A stretch of DNA of 64,000 nt from Semisulcospira habei (Eukaryota > Mollusca > Gastropoda > Semisulcospiridae), in assembly GCA_036245525.1 (NCBI GenBank), contig BTPG01000004.1, positions 216,469,126 to 216,533,125 on the forward strand, given 5' to 3'. Position numbers and translations under genes: made by a program. Shown one piece after another: positions 29,785-40,870 of this stretch (positions are counted from its first letter, which is position 1; the number at the start of each line of letters is the position of its first letter). The notes under the pieces were generated by a model. That model was not told where the DNA came from, did not search any database, and saw nothing but the letters and a program-made list of their open reading frames with translations.

Positions 29785-30632
29785 TCCCGCTACACATGCC
29801 CGGTTTTGAGGCCGATTCCCGATCAGTTTTCGAATCGGTAGGTGATCGGGCCGGACTAAAAAACGTGTGCACTGCCACACATTTCCCGACTTGTTTAGCC
29901 AACCGGTTTGAACCGAAGATCAGAGTCGTACCTGTTCTGCAAAATGACTGCTAGTTTTGACAGTGATGATGATGTGCTTGCATTATCAGCAGTTTTGCAT
30001 CCTCGTATTCGGGAAGAGGCGGGCGAAACATCAGCACTGAACGGCGGTGGTACTTATCACAACAGGCGTGTTCCGCCATTTGCAAACTAAAACGACATGC
30101 ATTGCGAGACGCGCTCTGATTGGTTGAAGCTTACGATCAGGCCCCGCCACACGTGCCGGTTGTGCCCCGATTTTGAAGCCGATTCCGATCCGATTGCGAT
30201 CGGATGACGTCAATTATCCGATCCGGTCCCAATTGGCTGGGAATCGGGTGTCTAGAACCTGCTCTATTTTTCCGATCCGAATCGGTCCCGATCGTAGCTT
30301 CAACCAATCAGAGCGTGTCTCGCAAAGCATGTCGTTTTAGTTTGCAAATGGCGGAACACGCCTGTTGTGATCAGTACCACCGCCGTTCAGTGCTGATGTT
30401 TCGCCCGCCTCTTCCCGAATACGATGATGCAAAACTGCTGATAATGCAAGCACATCATCATCACTGTCAAAACTAGCAGTCATTTTGCAGAACAGGTACG
30501 ACTTTGATCTTCGGTTCAAACCGGTCGGCTAAACAAGTCGGGAAATGTGTGGCAGTGCACACGTTTTTTAGTCCGGCCCGATCACCTACCGATTCGAAAA
30601 CTGATCGGGAATCGGCCTCAAAACCGGGCATG
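29785..30632. mobile_element. Large inverted repeat with ~343-bp arms, Harbinger-like ends
   Basis: Arms 29795-30138 and 30290-30632 are near-identical reverse complements. The end GGTCCCGCTACACATGCCCG and an internal relative, GGCCCCGCCACACGTGCCGG (about 30140), look like the GGxCC...ACAC termini of PIF/Harbinger elements. Each arm encodes the same short open frame, MTASFDSDDDVLALSAVL, whose SDDD-L-A-L start is reminiscent of HARBI1-type N-termini, but no transposase core follows. It is probably a non-autonomous derivative or two head-to-head copies. Confidence 0.75.
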
Positions 30633-30639
30633 TTGTTGA

Positions 30640-31520
30640 CAGTATGTATCGCATGGGATGTCACCTTTGTGTGGGCGGTGTGTGCGTGTATTCGATATGT
30701 GTTTGGCTGTGGGGGTTTTTTTAATTGAAAAAGGAGGTTTGTTGAGACAATAAGGGATGATTGTCTAATTATTAATTTAGGTGGGGGGTTGAAATGTCTT
30801 TAGTTTATTTTTACTGAGTATACTATATGGAGTCTGATTTATTTTGAGAGAAACGACCGTGAAGGAAGATGCGGGCCTAAAATAGCTAATTAATTAGGGT
30901 CAACTTAAGACAATGGGCGGGTGGTCTGGGAGCCCCCCTATTTTTATCTCTCCTCAGTAGATCCATACAGTTTCATGCGCCCCTGCAGGCAAAGGGGCTT
31001 CCGAAAAGCCATACCTTTGATATGCTATTCACATGTACCATCCTCAGACTGAGGCAGTTATCTGCGGATATGCCTACGACTGATGACACGCCTGGCTTTG
31101 GTAATTATCCAATCAGAAAGCGAGAGGTCGGCTTTGTGGATGCGGTAGATAATCTGGTGTCACCTATTAATCGGATAACTGGCAATGACTACTGATACAT
31201 TGGAGTACGGTTACGGGTCATTGAACTTCACCGGCCGTCCGCGGCGAGGATAAAGAAACGGATGCCTTTCACAGCAGTCTCAGGTCTTTATGTCAGTTCC
31301 GATTCAAGTTGGTTTAGCTTTTTGATGCCAACGTGAATCTCCTCTAGCTTTGACATGACACTGTAACCGTATTACTGCAATGAATAGGCTCTGTCATTTT
31401 CGATACACATCCGATGGTAGCATGTCTGGCCTTTATGGGTTAATATGTGTTTTAGTGTTGTAATCTCTTTCAGTTATTTTACCCCTTTCTGCATTTTAAA
31501 AAACTTTCAGGGTTGTAAAA
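30640..31520. other. Intronic, no gene recognised
   Basis: Unassigned sequence between the large inverted repeat and the TG microsatellites. No motif-bearing open frame is seen. Confidence 0.6.
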
Positions 31521-31526
31521 TTATAG

Positions 31527-31545
31527 TGTGTGTGTGTGTGTTTGT

Positions 31546-31618
<73 letters not shown>
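31527..31618 (+). repeat. (TG)n microsatellite
   Basis: A near-pure TG run. A second run lies at 31700-31784. Confidence 0.97.
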
Positions 31619-31620
<2 letters not shown>

Positions 31621-31699
31621 CTTAGCTTCAGTATAGTTTTAATGACTTATTTCATAACAGTGAAGTGTTTGAATCGCGTCCATTGTGTTGTGCTCTGCG

Positions 31700-31706
31700 T
31701 GTGTGC

Positions 31707-31784
<78 letters not shown>
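31700..31784 (+). repeat. (TG)n microsatellite
   Basis: A near-pure TG run ending at GTGACCAGG. Reading frames of alternating Cys-Val or Thr-His are artefacts. Confidence 0.97.
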
Positions 31785-31786
<2 letters not shown>

Positions 31787-31880
31787 CCAGGTCTGTAAAT
31801 CTGACGTACCGGGGGAGGGGGGGTCGAATTTGCCCCCACCCCCTTCCGAATTACCCTGGATCCGACCCTGCATATTGAAA

Positions 31881-32632
31881 GCATCGCGACTTAAACCGCT
31901 GCCTTGCACAAATCATCGCGACTAAAAGCGCTACCAAGCAGGAATCATCGCGACCAAAACCGCTAACTTACATGAATCATCGTGACTAAAACCGCTGCCT
32001 TGCAGGAATCATCGCGACGACAACGAAGACCACTACCATGCAGGAATTATCGCACTGAACTAAAACCGCTACCATACAGGAATCATCGCGACCCAAACCT
32101 TTACCTTGCAAGAATCATCACAACTAAAACCGCTACCTTGCAGGAATCATTGCGACTAAAACCGTTACTTTATAGGAATCATCGCGACTAAAAAACTGCT
32201 ATATTGCAGGAATCATCTCCACTAAAACTGCAACCTTACAAGAATCATCGTGACTAAAACCGCTATCTTGCAAGAATCAGCGCGACTCATATAGTAAAAC
32301 TGTTACCTTGCAGAAATCGTCGCGACTAAAGAAACCGCTACCATACAAAATCATCGCGATTAAAAACCGCAACCATACATAAATCATCGCGACTAAAACC
32401 GCTGCCACACAGGAATTATCGCAACTAAAACCGCTGCCTTACAGGTATCATTTCGACTAAAACTGTTACCTTGCAGGAGTCATCGCGACTAAAACCGCTA
32501 CCTTATAATAATCATCACGACTAAAACCGCTACCTCGCAGAATTATCGCGACGAAAACTGCTGCCTTGCAGGAATCATCACGACCAAAACCCTTACCGTA
32601 CAAGAATCATCGCGACTAAAACCGATACCTTA
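31881..32632 (+). repeat. 32-bp minisatellite, about 23 units
   Basis: About 23 degenerate direct units with consensus ATCATCGCGACTAAAACCGC followed by TACCTTGCAGGA. Most units are 31-34 bp, with a few expanded (for example near 32020-32060 and 32280-32320). There are no variable spacers between conserved repeats, so it is a tandem satellite. The core matches the arm of the hairpin at 62711-62802. It lies about 145 bp upstream of the PLAT end exon. Confidence 0.95.
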
Positions 32633-32649
32633 CGCGCACACACGCACAC

Positions 32650-32731
<82 letters not shown>
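32633..32731 (+). repeat. (CA)n microsatellite
   Basis: CGCACACACGCACACACACG leading into a long pure CA run that ends 45 bases before the exon acceptor at 32777. Confidence 0.97.
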
Positions 32732-32735
<4 letters not shown>

Positions 32736-32776
32736 CTGAGGAATTTCGGTGTCTATCAGTGAACTTATATTTGCAG

Positions 32777-33004
32777 GTATTTGCAAGAAATTTACATCCG
32801 AGATATTCAGGAGAATACCGAATGGCACTGCATTCATAACCAGTGGCTGAGCGTTCTACGCGGGAAAGGAGAGGTGTGCGTGGAGATACCCACGCTGACC
32901 GAAGAGGAAGCGGGCGCACGAAAGTGGTACCAGGCCTACTTCAGGTTCGTAACGCAAATACGTAGATTCTCCTGGATCGCTCCATTCACCAAGCCTCCGT
33001 TCGG
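32777..33004 (+). CDS. Polycystin-1-like gene: PLAT end and pre-TM2 linker
   Basis: Begins one base into a Trp codon after TATTTGCAG and ends with two bases of a Gly codon at GTGAGT (33005). It reads YLQEIYIRDIQENTEWHCIH, NQWLSVLRGKGEVCVEIPTL, TEEEAGARKWYQAYFRFVTQ and IRRFSWIAPFTKPPFG. The YL-x-x-I-x-I-R-D ... W-x-C-x-x-x-x-WL block closes the PLAT domain. The W-I-x-x-F-T-x-P-P-x-x linker before TM2 is characteristic of polycystin-1 proteins. No competing frame is open. Confidence 0.93.
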
Positions 33005-33164
33005 GTGAGTATCCATGGTCCTACATATCGATAGTCCGACGTATCGATAATCTTACACAAAGAGAGATTTTCCCAATTTTGACATTGTTTTTAAATAGTT
33101 CTACGTATCGGTAGACCTGTGGTCGATAGTCCTACAAATGGAAACACAATGTGCCCCTACCTTT

Positions 33165-34265
33165 TTTGGCTCATGTGTGATGTTAAAAGTGAGTTTATGT
33201 AATATGCTATCCGTCGTCTGTCGTCCGTGGAAAACTTTAACGTTGATATTTTTGTCGGAGACTATTCAAGCCTCAGGCTTAAACTTGGCGCAAGGACACT
33301 TTGTAGCAAAACCTTTCTAAACATACCCATTTGAATGGCCTCTCTCAAAAAAGTCAAGGTCACGGTGGGGGGGGGGGGGGGGGGGGGGAATCCCAAAAAG
33401 GGTTGAAAATAGCGACATCGTTTTGACACAGATTACTTCTCCTCAAGTATTATTTTAAACTTCAAACACAAACTTGGTACAGAGATACCTGATGGTAAGA
33501 CCTTTTTATGCATACTAATATACTAATTTGGATGACCCCTCGGAAAGTTCAAGGCTTATAAGAGGTCGACATATTTGTGAAAAATGCCAGTTTTGAATAG
33601 AATTGTAGTTTGTATCAAGGTTTTAGCAAACTTTTCATTCAGATTTGGCATAAACGTAGCTGATGATAACACCTTTCTATGCATACTAATTTAGTGGTCT
33701 CCTCGCAAAGGTCAAGGATTGTGGGGGGGGGGGGGGGTCCAGAAATAGGTCAAGAATAGCAATATTTGGACAAAAGCTGTTCTTACCTAAATACTATTTT
33801 CATCTGCAAACTCAAACTTGGTATGGATATACCTGAGGGTAAGGCCTTTCCATGCATACTAATTTGAATGACACCTCGGAAAGATCAAGGGTCACGAAAG
33901 GTCGGCAAGTGTGTAAAAAAAAAGGCCAGTTTTTGAAACAATTGTAGTTTTTTATGAACGTTTTGGCAAACGTTTCAATCACGTTTGGCATAAAGGTAGC
34001 TGAAGATAACACCTTTCTATGCATACTAATTTAGTCGACCCTTCACAAAGGTCAAGGGTCACGGATTGTTGACAAATGTGTGAAAAATGCATACGTTGAG
34101 AAAATTCGGATTTCGCTTGTACAAAATCCAACTCTTTATTTATGTTCAGACACTTGAACACTTGCTTATTTCAGTGATCTTTTGAAAGGTCAAGGTCACA
34201 AAGGTCGCACTTATTATGTGGATTGGTCACACACGTGAGTCATAAGGGTTTTGCCCTTCTGTTTT
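33165..34265 (+). mobile_element. CACGTG-ended element, complete copy
   Basis: From TTTTTTGGCTCATGTGTGAT to CACACGTGAGTCATAAGGGT with TTTGCCCTTCT at the end. Several internal modules of ~150 bp each repeat CAAACTTGGTA, ACCTGATGGTAAGACCTTT and TATGCATACTAATTT, with GTCAAGG between them. A 20-plus-base G run lies at 33366-33388. Confidence 0.85.
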
Positions 34266-34834
34266 TGTTAATTCGTTTGGTGCAGTATCTTACAAACACT
34301 GGTATTGTCTATTGTAAAGTTTACAACAAAATAGTACTATGTTAAAATGTATATCATAGACCAAAGCTTAGGCTGTTACTCTGATCTGATTTAAATTAAT
34401 GTCAAATATGGTTGTTGACTGCAGCAACACTCTAACACAAAATAATGTTGATTTGCTAAACATCAAGGCCATGGTGGCCATATTTGTTCTGAAAATTATC
34501 ATTTTTTTCAGGGCTATGTTTCTGGAACAAATGCACCGATTTCATTCAAATTTGATTAATTAGTAGTCCTTGGTAGAATAAAGTTTTATTAACCAACCTT
34601 GAGTAGATTCGAGCAAGGTCAAGATCGCGATTCGTTCCCGTCCGCTTTTAAGGTATATCTAGATACCAGGTGACCTAATAACTTCAGATGTTAGGTGATA
34701 ACTGCTGGTCATATAGCAATGTGTTCTCACCATGTATTGCTTCACTAAGCGCAAGGACGCAATGCCCTATTTATTTTTCAGTGCCTCTATTATTTTATGT
34801 CAAGGAAAATGAAGCACGAACCGATTAATTTTCG
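34266..34834. other. Intronic, no gene recognised
   Basis: AT-rich sequence without a motif-bearing open frame. It may be the eroded edge of a repeat. Confidence 0.55.
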
Positions 34835-35046
34835 TTAACACATTAGCCCGACGGCCGTACTTCTCAAATTTTGGAGGCGTCATCTAATGACTATGCACCA
34901 GTTGCAAGAGACGGATCGACCATGATAATTCAAGGGTAGTGCCAGATTAGCTTGGCGCCGACAGGCGCCAAGCTAATCTGGCACTACCCTTGAATTATCA
35001 TGATCGACCCACTCCTGCTGTAGTGCGTCAGGGCTGAATGGATTAA
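34835..35046. mobile_element. TTAA-bounded foldback element, copy 5
   Basis: TTAACACATTAGCCCGACGG on the left and GTCAGGGCTGAATGGATTAA on the right. The central stem GATAATTCAAGGGTAGTGCC ... AGATTAGCTTGGCGCC and its complement is close to perfect over more than 50 bases per arm. Confidence 0.93.
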
Positions 35047-36520
35047 ATCTTTACCATGTAGTAGTCCTTGATCAAAGGAAGCGTCGTGAAATAAAACGCA
35101 ATCAACAGCTTTAGGTCAAGGTCCCGTCCGTCGTTTTATTGCTATTTTGTGTACGTTTATGATATTTTCATTATAAACTAAAGCCTTTAATCTTTAATCG
35201 ACGGCGCTGGAATGGTACATGAATGAATGTTCGTTTTGCCGCCCATGGCGCACACTGGTCTATGAGTTACGTCCATTATATGGACGCTACAGATTATGAA
35301 CAACGGAAGAATCATTTTAAATGGTCTGTAAATTGTGCAGCAGGTACACAGCAGACGTAATGTGTTGTGCAGCATCAGCCCTGCAAGAGTTTCTTCCAAG
35401 TTTGCCAAAGTTTAATGACAATAGGAAGAGAAATAAAGGCTTGCTTGAAGCCGGAGTACGTAGTACATTAAGGTGACAGCATTTCATGACCAAAGGTCAG
35501 GGTCACTTGTGGACAAGGTCAAGGACACAGGCAGATCAGGTCAAGGACACAGGTTACAATAAGTATGTAATCCTTGTAAGACGATGTGAAGCAACTGTTG
35601 CTATACATAAGGCTTCTCTACTGGATAGTAAATATGAGTAATTGATTAAAAGGTCAAGGTCAGACACATTCAGGGAGGTTCCCAATACGCAAAAGGTCAT
35701 CAGGCCGACGTTGGCCCGCGCACGACGGGTCAACGGCGACCCGATGGCCTTTTGTGCATTGCTTTGTTCAACCCACACAGTTAAAGCCTACATAGTTATA
35801 CAGTATAAGGAATCAACGCTAATTCCTATTACACTTTAACACGTCCTAACTACCAGCATGTCATACTTGTAATAACTCGTGACATGTAGGTTACCGTTGA
35901 CATCATTTAAGCATCGACTTTCCAGTGTTGACTTTTGCAATAACGACCAAAGCTTTAAGGCTAGTCTCAACAAACTGTAGAAAAAAATCACTAACACACA
36001 AAATAACTCTGCTTCCACTAAGCACTGATATCGTGGACGTTTTTTTGCTAAATAATAAAATACTTCGTGTGCCTAAAACAAATAGCGAATTTAAATCCCT
36101 TCATGTAAGTCAATTAATTGACCCAATTTTAATAAATCATGAAATTCAAAATGGCTTTAAAGTGTGTTCTCCTGACTATTGAATACTGGTCACTGCGTTA
36201 TTATTGTTTGTGTATAAAGACAGATAAAGTGCGTTCGTCTTTGGTAAAGTACATTTTACAATGAGGAAATTTCAGGTTTGGGTATGTGTCTTTATTGCGT
36301 TTTACACATAGAACAGTTTCTTGTTACAATCAAATCTTTTAATCCAATATACAACACACACATACCATTCAAAAGTCAAGCAAAAATCTGGAAACAAATT
36401 AGTGACCACTATGCTTGTCGGAATTTATTTGCCACGCGCCTGCATTCGGTACCTCTGGAATGCGTGAATAATCACAGCTCAGAAAATCAGTTGGATCAAA
36501 CAACTGTTTGTCTGTTTCAG
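35047..36520. other. Intron with a GC-rich hairpin, otherwise unassigned
   Basis: About 35689-35757 is an imperfect hairpin (GCAAAAGGTCATCAGGCCGA with CGACCCGATGGCCTTTTGTG) of the same general kind as those at 38634 and 54717. Short GGTCAAGGACACAGG repeats occur at 35515-35555. No coding exon is seen before the TM2 exon. Confidence 0.5.
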
Positions 36521-36632
36521 TCCACGCCATCGCGTTTTCCATATAACAGTCGCCGTCTGCACGCTCATCTACACACTGGTATTTATTATGGCCGTTGATG
36601 GATTCCCTGATTCGAAAAATACAAATCAACAG
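36521..36632 (+). CDS. Polycystin-1-like gene: TM2 exon
   Basis: Starts with the last base of a Gly codon (GG + T) after GTCTGTTTCAG and ends in phase 0 at CAG|GTATTC. It reads PRHRVFHITVAVCTLIYTLV, FIMAVDGFPDSKNTNQQ. The segment follows the F-T-x-P-P-F-G linker directly, as the (F/P)-x-R-x-x-R start of TM2 does in the family. Its hydrophobic core VFHITVAVCTLIYTLVFIMA is a membrane helix. The donor is not strong, so the 3' boundary is provisional. The open frame on the same strand in another phase (36278-36598) is a shadow. Confidence 0.75.
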
Positions 36633-36686
36633 GTATTCAACCATTTCAGTGCCTATTAAAAAAAGTTAAGATGATCGAACTGCAAG

Positions 36687-36746
36687 AGGCATAGATCCTC
36701 ATGGGACCCCGCACTTGCGGGGGCTTCTGAGAATCTATGTCTCTCG
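36687..36746. repeat. Hairpin, ATCCTCATGAGCCCCCGC family, copy 3
   Basis: GCAAGAGGCATAGATCCTCA on the left and GAGAATCTATGTCTCTCGCT on the right, around CCCCGCACTTGCGGGGG. Confidence 0.85.
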
Positions 36747-36878
36747 CTGAAAATAGGTTGTGTCCATATTCCTAGGGCAGGTGGAGTTCTCTGACGTTGA
36801 ATTAACACTGATATCAAAAGCACACATTCCGTCCACTGGCAGCTAGTGATAGCGTTTTTGAAAAGCATAACGAAGATG

Positions 36879-37089
36879 TAACACTTTTAGCCCGAGGTCC
36901 CATTTCTCAAATGTTGGAGGTGTTGCCTAATGACTGTGTACCAGTTGTAGGAGATGGATTGATCATGATAATTCAAGGGTAGTTCCATATGAGCTTGGAC
37001 CTTCAGGCGCTAAGTTCATCTGGCAGTACCCTTGAATTATCATGATCAATCCATCTCCTGCTGCAGGGTCCCGGGGCTAAAAGGGTTAA
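36879..37089. mobile_element. TTAA-bounded foldback element, copy 6
   Basis: Left end TAACACTTTTAGCCCGAGGT; right end CCCGGGGCTAAAAGGGTTAA. The central stem is damaged (CATATGAGCTTGGACCTTCA), but the GATAATTCAAGGGTAGT arms are intact. Confidence 0.88.
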
Positions 37090-37104
37090 GATGTTAGCTT
37101 TTTT

Positions 37105-37156
37105 TGTTTTGTTTGTTTGTTTGTTTGTTTGTTTGTTTGTTTGTTTGTTTGTTTGT
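37105..37156 (+). repeat. (GTTT)n microsatellite
   Basis: About 13 GTTT units at the 5' edge of a CACGTG-ended element. Confidence 0.95.
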
Positions 37157-38535
37157 TATAGCAAAGTTAATCTCTGTAATGGGTCAGTGGCCGTCCGTGG
37201 TAAAACGTTAACGTTGGCATTTTCTCGGAAGCTATTTAAGCTACAATCTGCAAATGTGGCCCAAGGGTACTTTGTGGCAAGACGTACCAATCTCAACGTA
37301 CCAATTTGTGACCTTGCTCAAAGTAAAGGTCACAAGGGGTCCAGAAATAGGTCTCAATAGCCATATTTTAACATAAGCTGTCTTATCTCAAATACTATTT
37401 TCAACTTCAAGCCCAAACCTCAAGCCCAAGCCTGAAGGTAAGGCCATTCTATGCATACTAATTTGACTGACCCCCACCCCCACCCCTCTCCCCGGAAAGG
37501 CTAAGGGTCACAGGAGGTCCAGAAACAGGTAAAAATAAATAGCGATATTTTGACAAACATTGTTTGTTTTTTTCTCAAATTCTCAAACGCTATTTTCAAC
37601 TTCAGACCTAAACTCAGTACAGAGATACCTGATGGTAAAGCCTTTCAATCATACTAATTTGGATGACCATCAAATGTCACAAGAGGTCGAAAAATGTTTT
37701 AAAAAACAATTTTTGGACAAAATTTAGTTGTTATCAATGTTTTGGATCGGTCATACACGTGAGCCATACGGGTGTTGCCATATTTGTGTTGTTGGGTTTT
37801 TTTCACGTGCGATAGCAAGCTGAGTCTTTATACAGGGCCATCCGTCGTCTTTGTCTTCTGTGGTAAACTTTAACGGTGGCATTTTCTCGGAGACTAGGTA
37901 AGCCAGTCGCCGAATACAGCCGAAGGATACTTTCTGACATGACCTTTCTAAACATACCAATGTCAGTGAATCTCTGAAAGTTAAAGGTCACAGGGGTTTT
38001 AAACATACCAATTTAATTGACCTCGTTTAAAAGTCAAAACCACAGGGGGTCCAGAAAAAGATGACGACAATTGTTTTTTTCTCAAATATTATTTCAAACT
38101 AATACGGTTATTATTTCATGCCAAACTTAGTAAGACTTTCCTGTACGTATTAATTTGCTCAGGTGACCAACCTGAAGGTAAAGGGTCAGGTGAGATCAGC
38201 GAATGTGTCTTGTCTTGTGGTAGATTTTGATTTGTTACGGTCATTCATGCACATTTGTCAGTCAGACCTGGCACAGAGAGTAGGTGGTAGGACCGTTTTA
38301 ATGCGTACCGATTTGATTATCACTCGTTAAAGTCAAAATTGATTGTCGAAGGAGGCGGATAAACGTGTGAAACATGCACATGTGGACACAAAGTAGATTT
38401 CCAAGATAGTTATGGCCAAACGTGTAAGACTTTTATCGTTTGCTCATTTGAGTAACCTTTTGCAAAGGTCAAGGCCACAGAAGTAATATGGATTCGTCTT
38501 GCACGTGAGCCATGAGGGCTTTGCTATTCTTATTG
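37155..38535 (+). mobile_element. Two CACGTG-ended elements in tandem
   Basis: The first (about 37155-37785) lacks its outermost 5' end and closes CATACACGTGAGCCATACGG. The second (about 37797-38535) opens TTTTTTCACGTGCGATAGCA and closes TTGCACGTGAGCCATGAGGG. Both contain the standard ACTTTAACG and CATACTAATTTG modules. Confidence 0.75.
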
Positions 38536-38633
38536 TTAAGAACTTTCCACAGCTGTTCAGTCAAATACGCCGCAAAGGTATCGATGATAAGATCGTACGT
38601 ATGCCTGTTTAATGAATGCCTGAACCCCAAAAT

Positions 38634-38712
38634 GTCTTCGGGCTCACGACGGCCGCAGTGGGCCCGCGCACAGCCGTGCGCAGGCCCACTGCGGCCGTCG
38701 AGGGCCCGAGGA
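38634..38712. repeat. GC-rich palindrome, about 35-bp arms
   Basis: GACGGCCGCAGTGGGCCCGC on the left and GCAGGCCCACTGCGGCCGTC on the right. The outer motif CTTCGGGC/GCCCGAGGAC is shared with the hairpin at 54717-54757. Confidence 0.9.
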
Positions 38713-38968
38713 CTTATGCTTACTGGGAAAGGTCCAAACCAAAACTAAAAAATGTGAAAAGTCGAAATCAGCTCAAAACGTGGGATATCAGTCAGCTGAA
38801 AAGTCGTCTCTGTCCCTGTTTTGTCCGTGTTATTGTTACTGTTGCTGTGATTACATGGGTGACAGTCTTCAGTCTTACAGAGGCTTATTCAGCTTTTTTT
38901 CAAACTCCAAGAAAGCTGAATTTCAGCTTTTGGTTTCAGACAGAACATGCCTTTAGCCAGCCTGTTCC

Positions 38969-39030
38969 ACCTGCAAGAGGCATCAATTCTCGTGAGCCCC
39001 GCATGGGCTCATGAGCATGTGGCTCTTGCT
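38969..39030. repeat. Hairpin, ATCCTCATGAGCCCCCGC family, copy 4
   Basis: CTGCAAGAGGCATCAATTCT on the left and GCATGTGGCTCTTGCTGG on the right around GAGCCCCGCATGGGCTC. It is diverged from the other copies. Confidence 0.7.
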
Positions 39031-39104
39031 GGCCCTGCCATGGACAGAGAAGAACCCAACGGAGAAAGAAACACGCTTAGAAAAGACCGTTACAACTCGA
39101 TTTA

Positions 39105-39184
39105 TTAACTCATTCGAGACGTGCAGCCTCCGGATACGCGGCATAAGACGCGTATCCGGAGGCGGCACGTCGCGAATGAGTTAC
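39105..39184. repeat. Short TTAA-bounded hairpin (TCATTCGAGACGTGC family)
   Basis: TTAACTCATTCGAGACGTGC on the left and GCACGTCGCGAATGAGTTA on the right, with GCCTCCGGATACGCGGC and its complement in the centre. Confidence 0.9.
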
Positions 39185-40868
39185 TATTTCGGGTAAATAC
39201 CCGTCTTCATAATAGGCAGACACACAAGTATATTATATATACACAGAGGCGATAAAAATGCGAAGCAAGAAAAGCTAGAAAAGCAAAGCAAGGAAAATTA
39301 TCTGTCGTGTTTACTTTACATGTTGGGCCTACTGTCTGAGTTACCTGCACACAAATTTGAAAGAGTTATCGCCCTTAGCTGCCTTGGAAGACACAGGGTT
39401 TCACTTGTGGTGAAAATAAACAAAGCTGGACACACTGTGACAAGCAAGTTCCTGTGAGACGCCTTAACCCACTTAAGTGGACTGCTTATGATGTTCGAAA
39501 CTGCTTCAAAAGAAATTTGAATGATACAATTCACTAGCGACACAGAACATCCGGTGCACACCATTGTCTTAATAAATCAGATTTTCTGCAATGTGAATTG
39601 CTTTCAAGCCATTTTTCATGCTCCAGTGGTTGACAAAGAGATAAGGAACACACCCATATCCAGTTGATTGTAAAAATATGGACGCCAACATAAAAATAAA
39701 CAACTGCTTGTTTTTCGTTTTAGTAAGTCATGTTGATTTTGTAGGCGCCTTTGACAAATAAAAAGCAGATCAAGACCAAACAGGCCGGATTTTTACTGAC
39801 CCTAGTGACACTGCACTCTAGTTGGTTTTCAGCTGTGTCCTCTACAAATGCTCCTCATTACACTTTCAATATCCCGTGATGGTAAGGGCATTGATGACGT
39901 CATAATGACGTGAATTTTTTTTTAATAGACTAACCATTCTCTTTACACGAGACATAACACTCCTTTCAAAACATTCTCTAACAAATTGTGTCAAAATAAA
40001 ACAGAACAACGCATTATTTGCGGCGAAAAACGCTACGATAAAAAATTCGCGTTTTTATTGCCTCGTGGTTTAGATCTGTCGCTACTTGAGTTGTTCTCCA
40101 GAACTGGTTACTACTTGAGATAGACCTTTTCTTTTCCTTGCTTAAATTTATGGCAGCTCTAGGTTGATGACTATGTCACAAATCTATCAAATATGCCAAA
40201 CTATCAGCTGAATCAAAGTAGTCGTCTACAAAATGAGAAAATTTGAATAAAAGTCTTTTAAAAAGGTAACAAAATGGTGTCTTGAATGTTTCTATAGATC
40301 ATCTACTCGCGGAAGGTTCCTTCAGTAGACGTGGCTTTTAATTTGTTTTCTTTTTGTTAAAGCCAATGAAGGTATATCAGAAGACTAAATGTGTTTTTGC
40401 TGTCTTGCTGCATCACTCTGTGGGTGTAAAAATACCCGTCCCTTGCTAACAGCCGATGTCACGTTTCTGACGCATTTTCGGGAAACTCTTTTCAAGTCAT
40501 TAACAAATGTGCAATATAATGAAGCACAAATCTAAAGTATGTAATAGCAATAGAATAGCACATGCCAATTTATTCACATAGGTTACATCATTCCACTGCC
40601 GGTTTAATCACTTTTTAAAAAATTTGTCACATCTGTTTTGCACGGGACGTCCGATTTTTTATATCCAATTACGACCGAGAAACCCCCCAGCAGCAAGCAA
40701 AGGAATGCTGCAGAATAAACCGGGCATTGCAACACGTCAGTTTATGGCGTTTGGAACAGGACTTCATCAAAGGCTGTGACGTCATACAAACAAGTTAGTT
40801 AGTTACATGCCACACTTTTCAGCCATTGTAAGCACGGGACGGCCATTTCATTTTTGAGAACAGTTTCC
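39185..40868. other. Intronic, no gene recognised
   Basis: AT-rich sequence with no motif-bearing frame and no clear repeat boundary. Confidence 0.6.
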
Positions 40869-40870
40869 TC

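Noticed and set aside
31528..31925. Cys-Val, Val-Cys and Thr-His repeat proteins
   Set aside because: These are translations of TG/CA microsatellites. The same applies at 12084-12329, 24013-24465 and 32593-32919.
31881..32632. Regular repeats resembling a CRISPR array
   Set aside because: The whole 32-bp unit is repeated and there are no unique spacers. The context is a eukaryotic intron, so it is a minisatellite.
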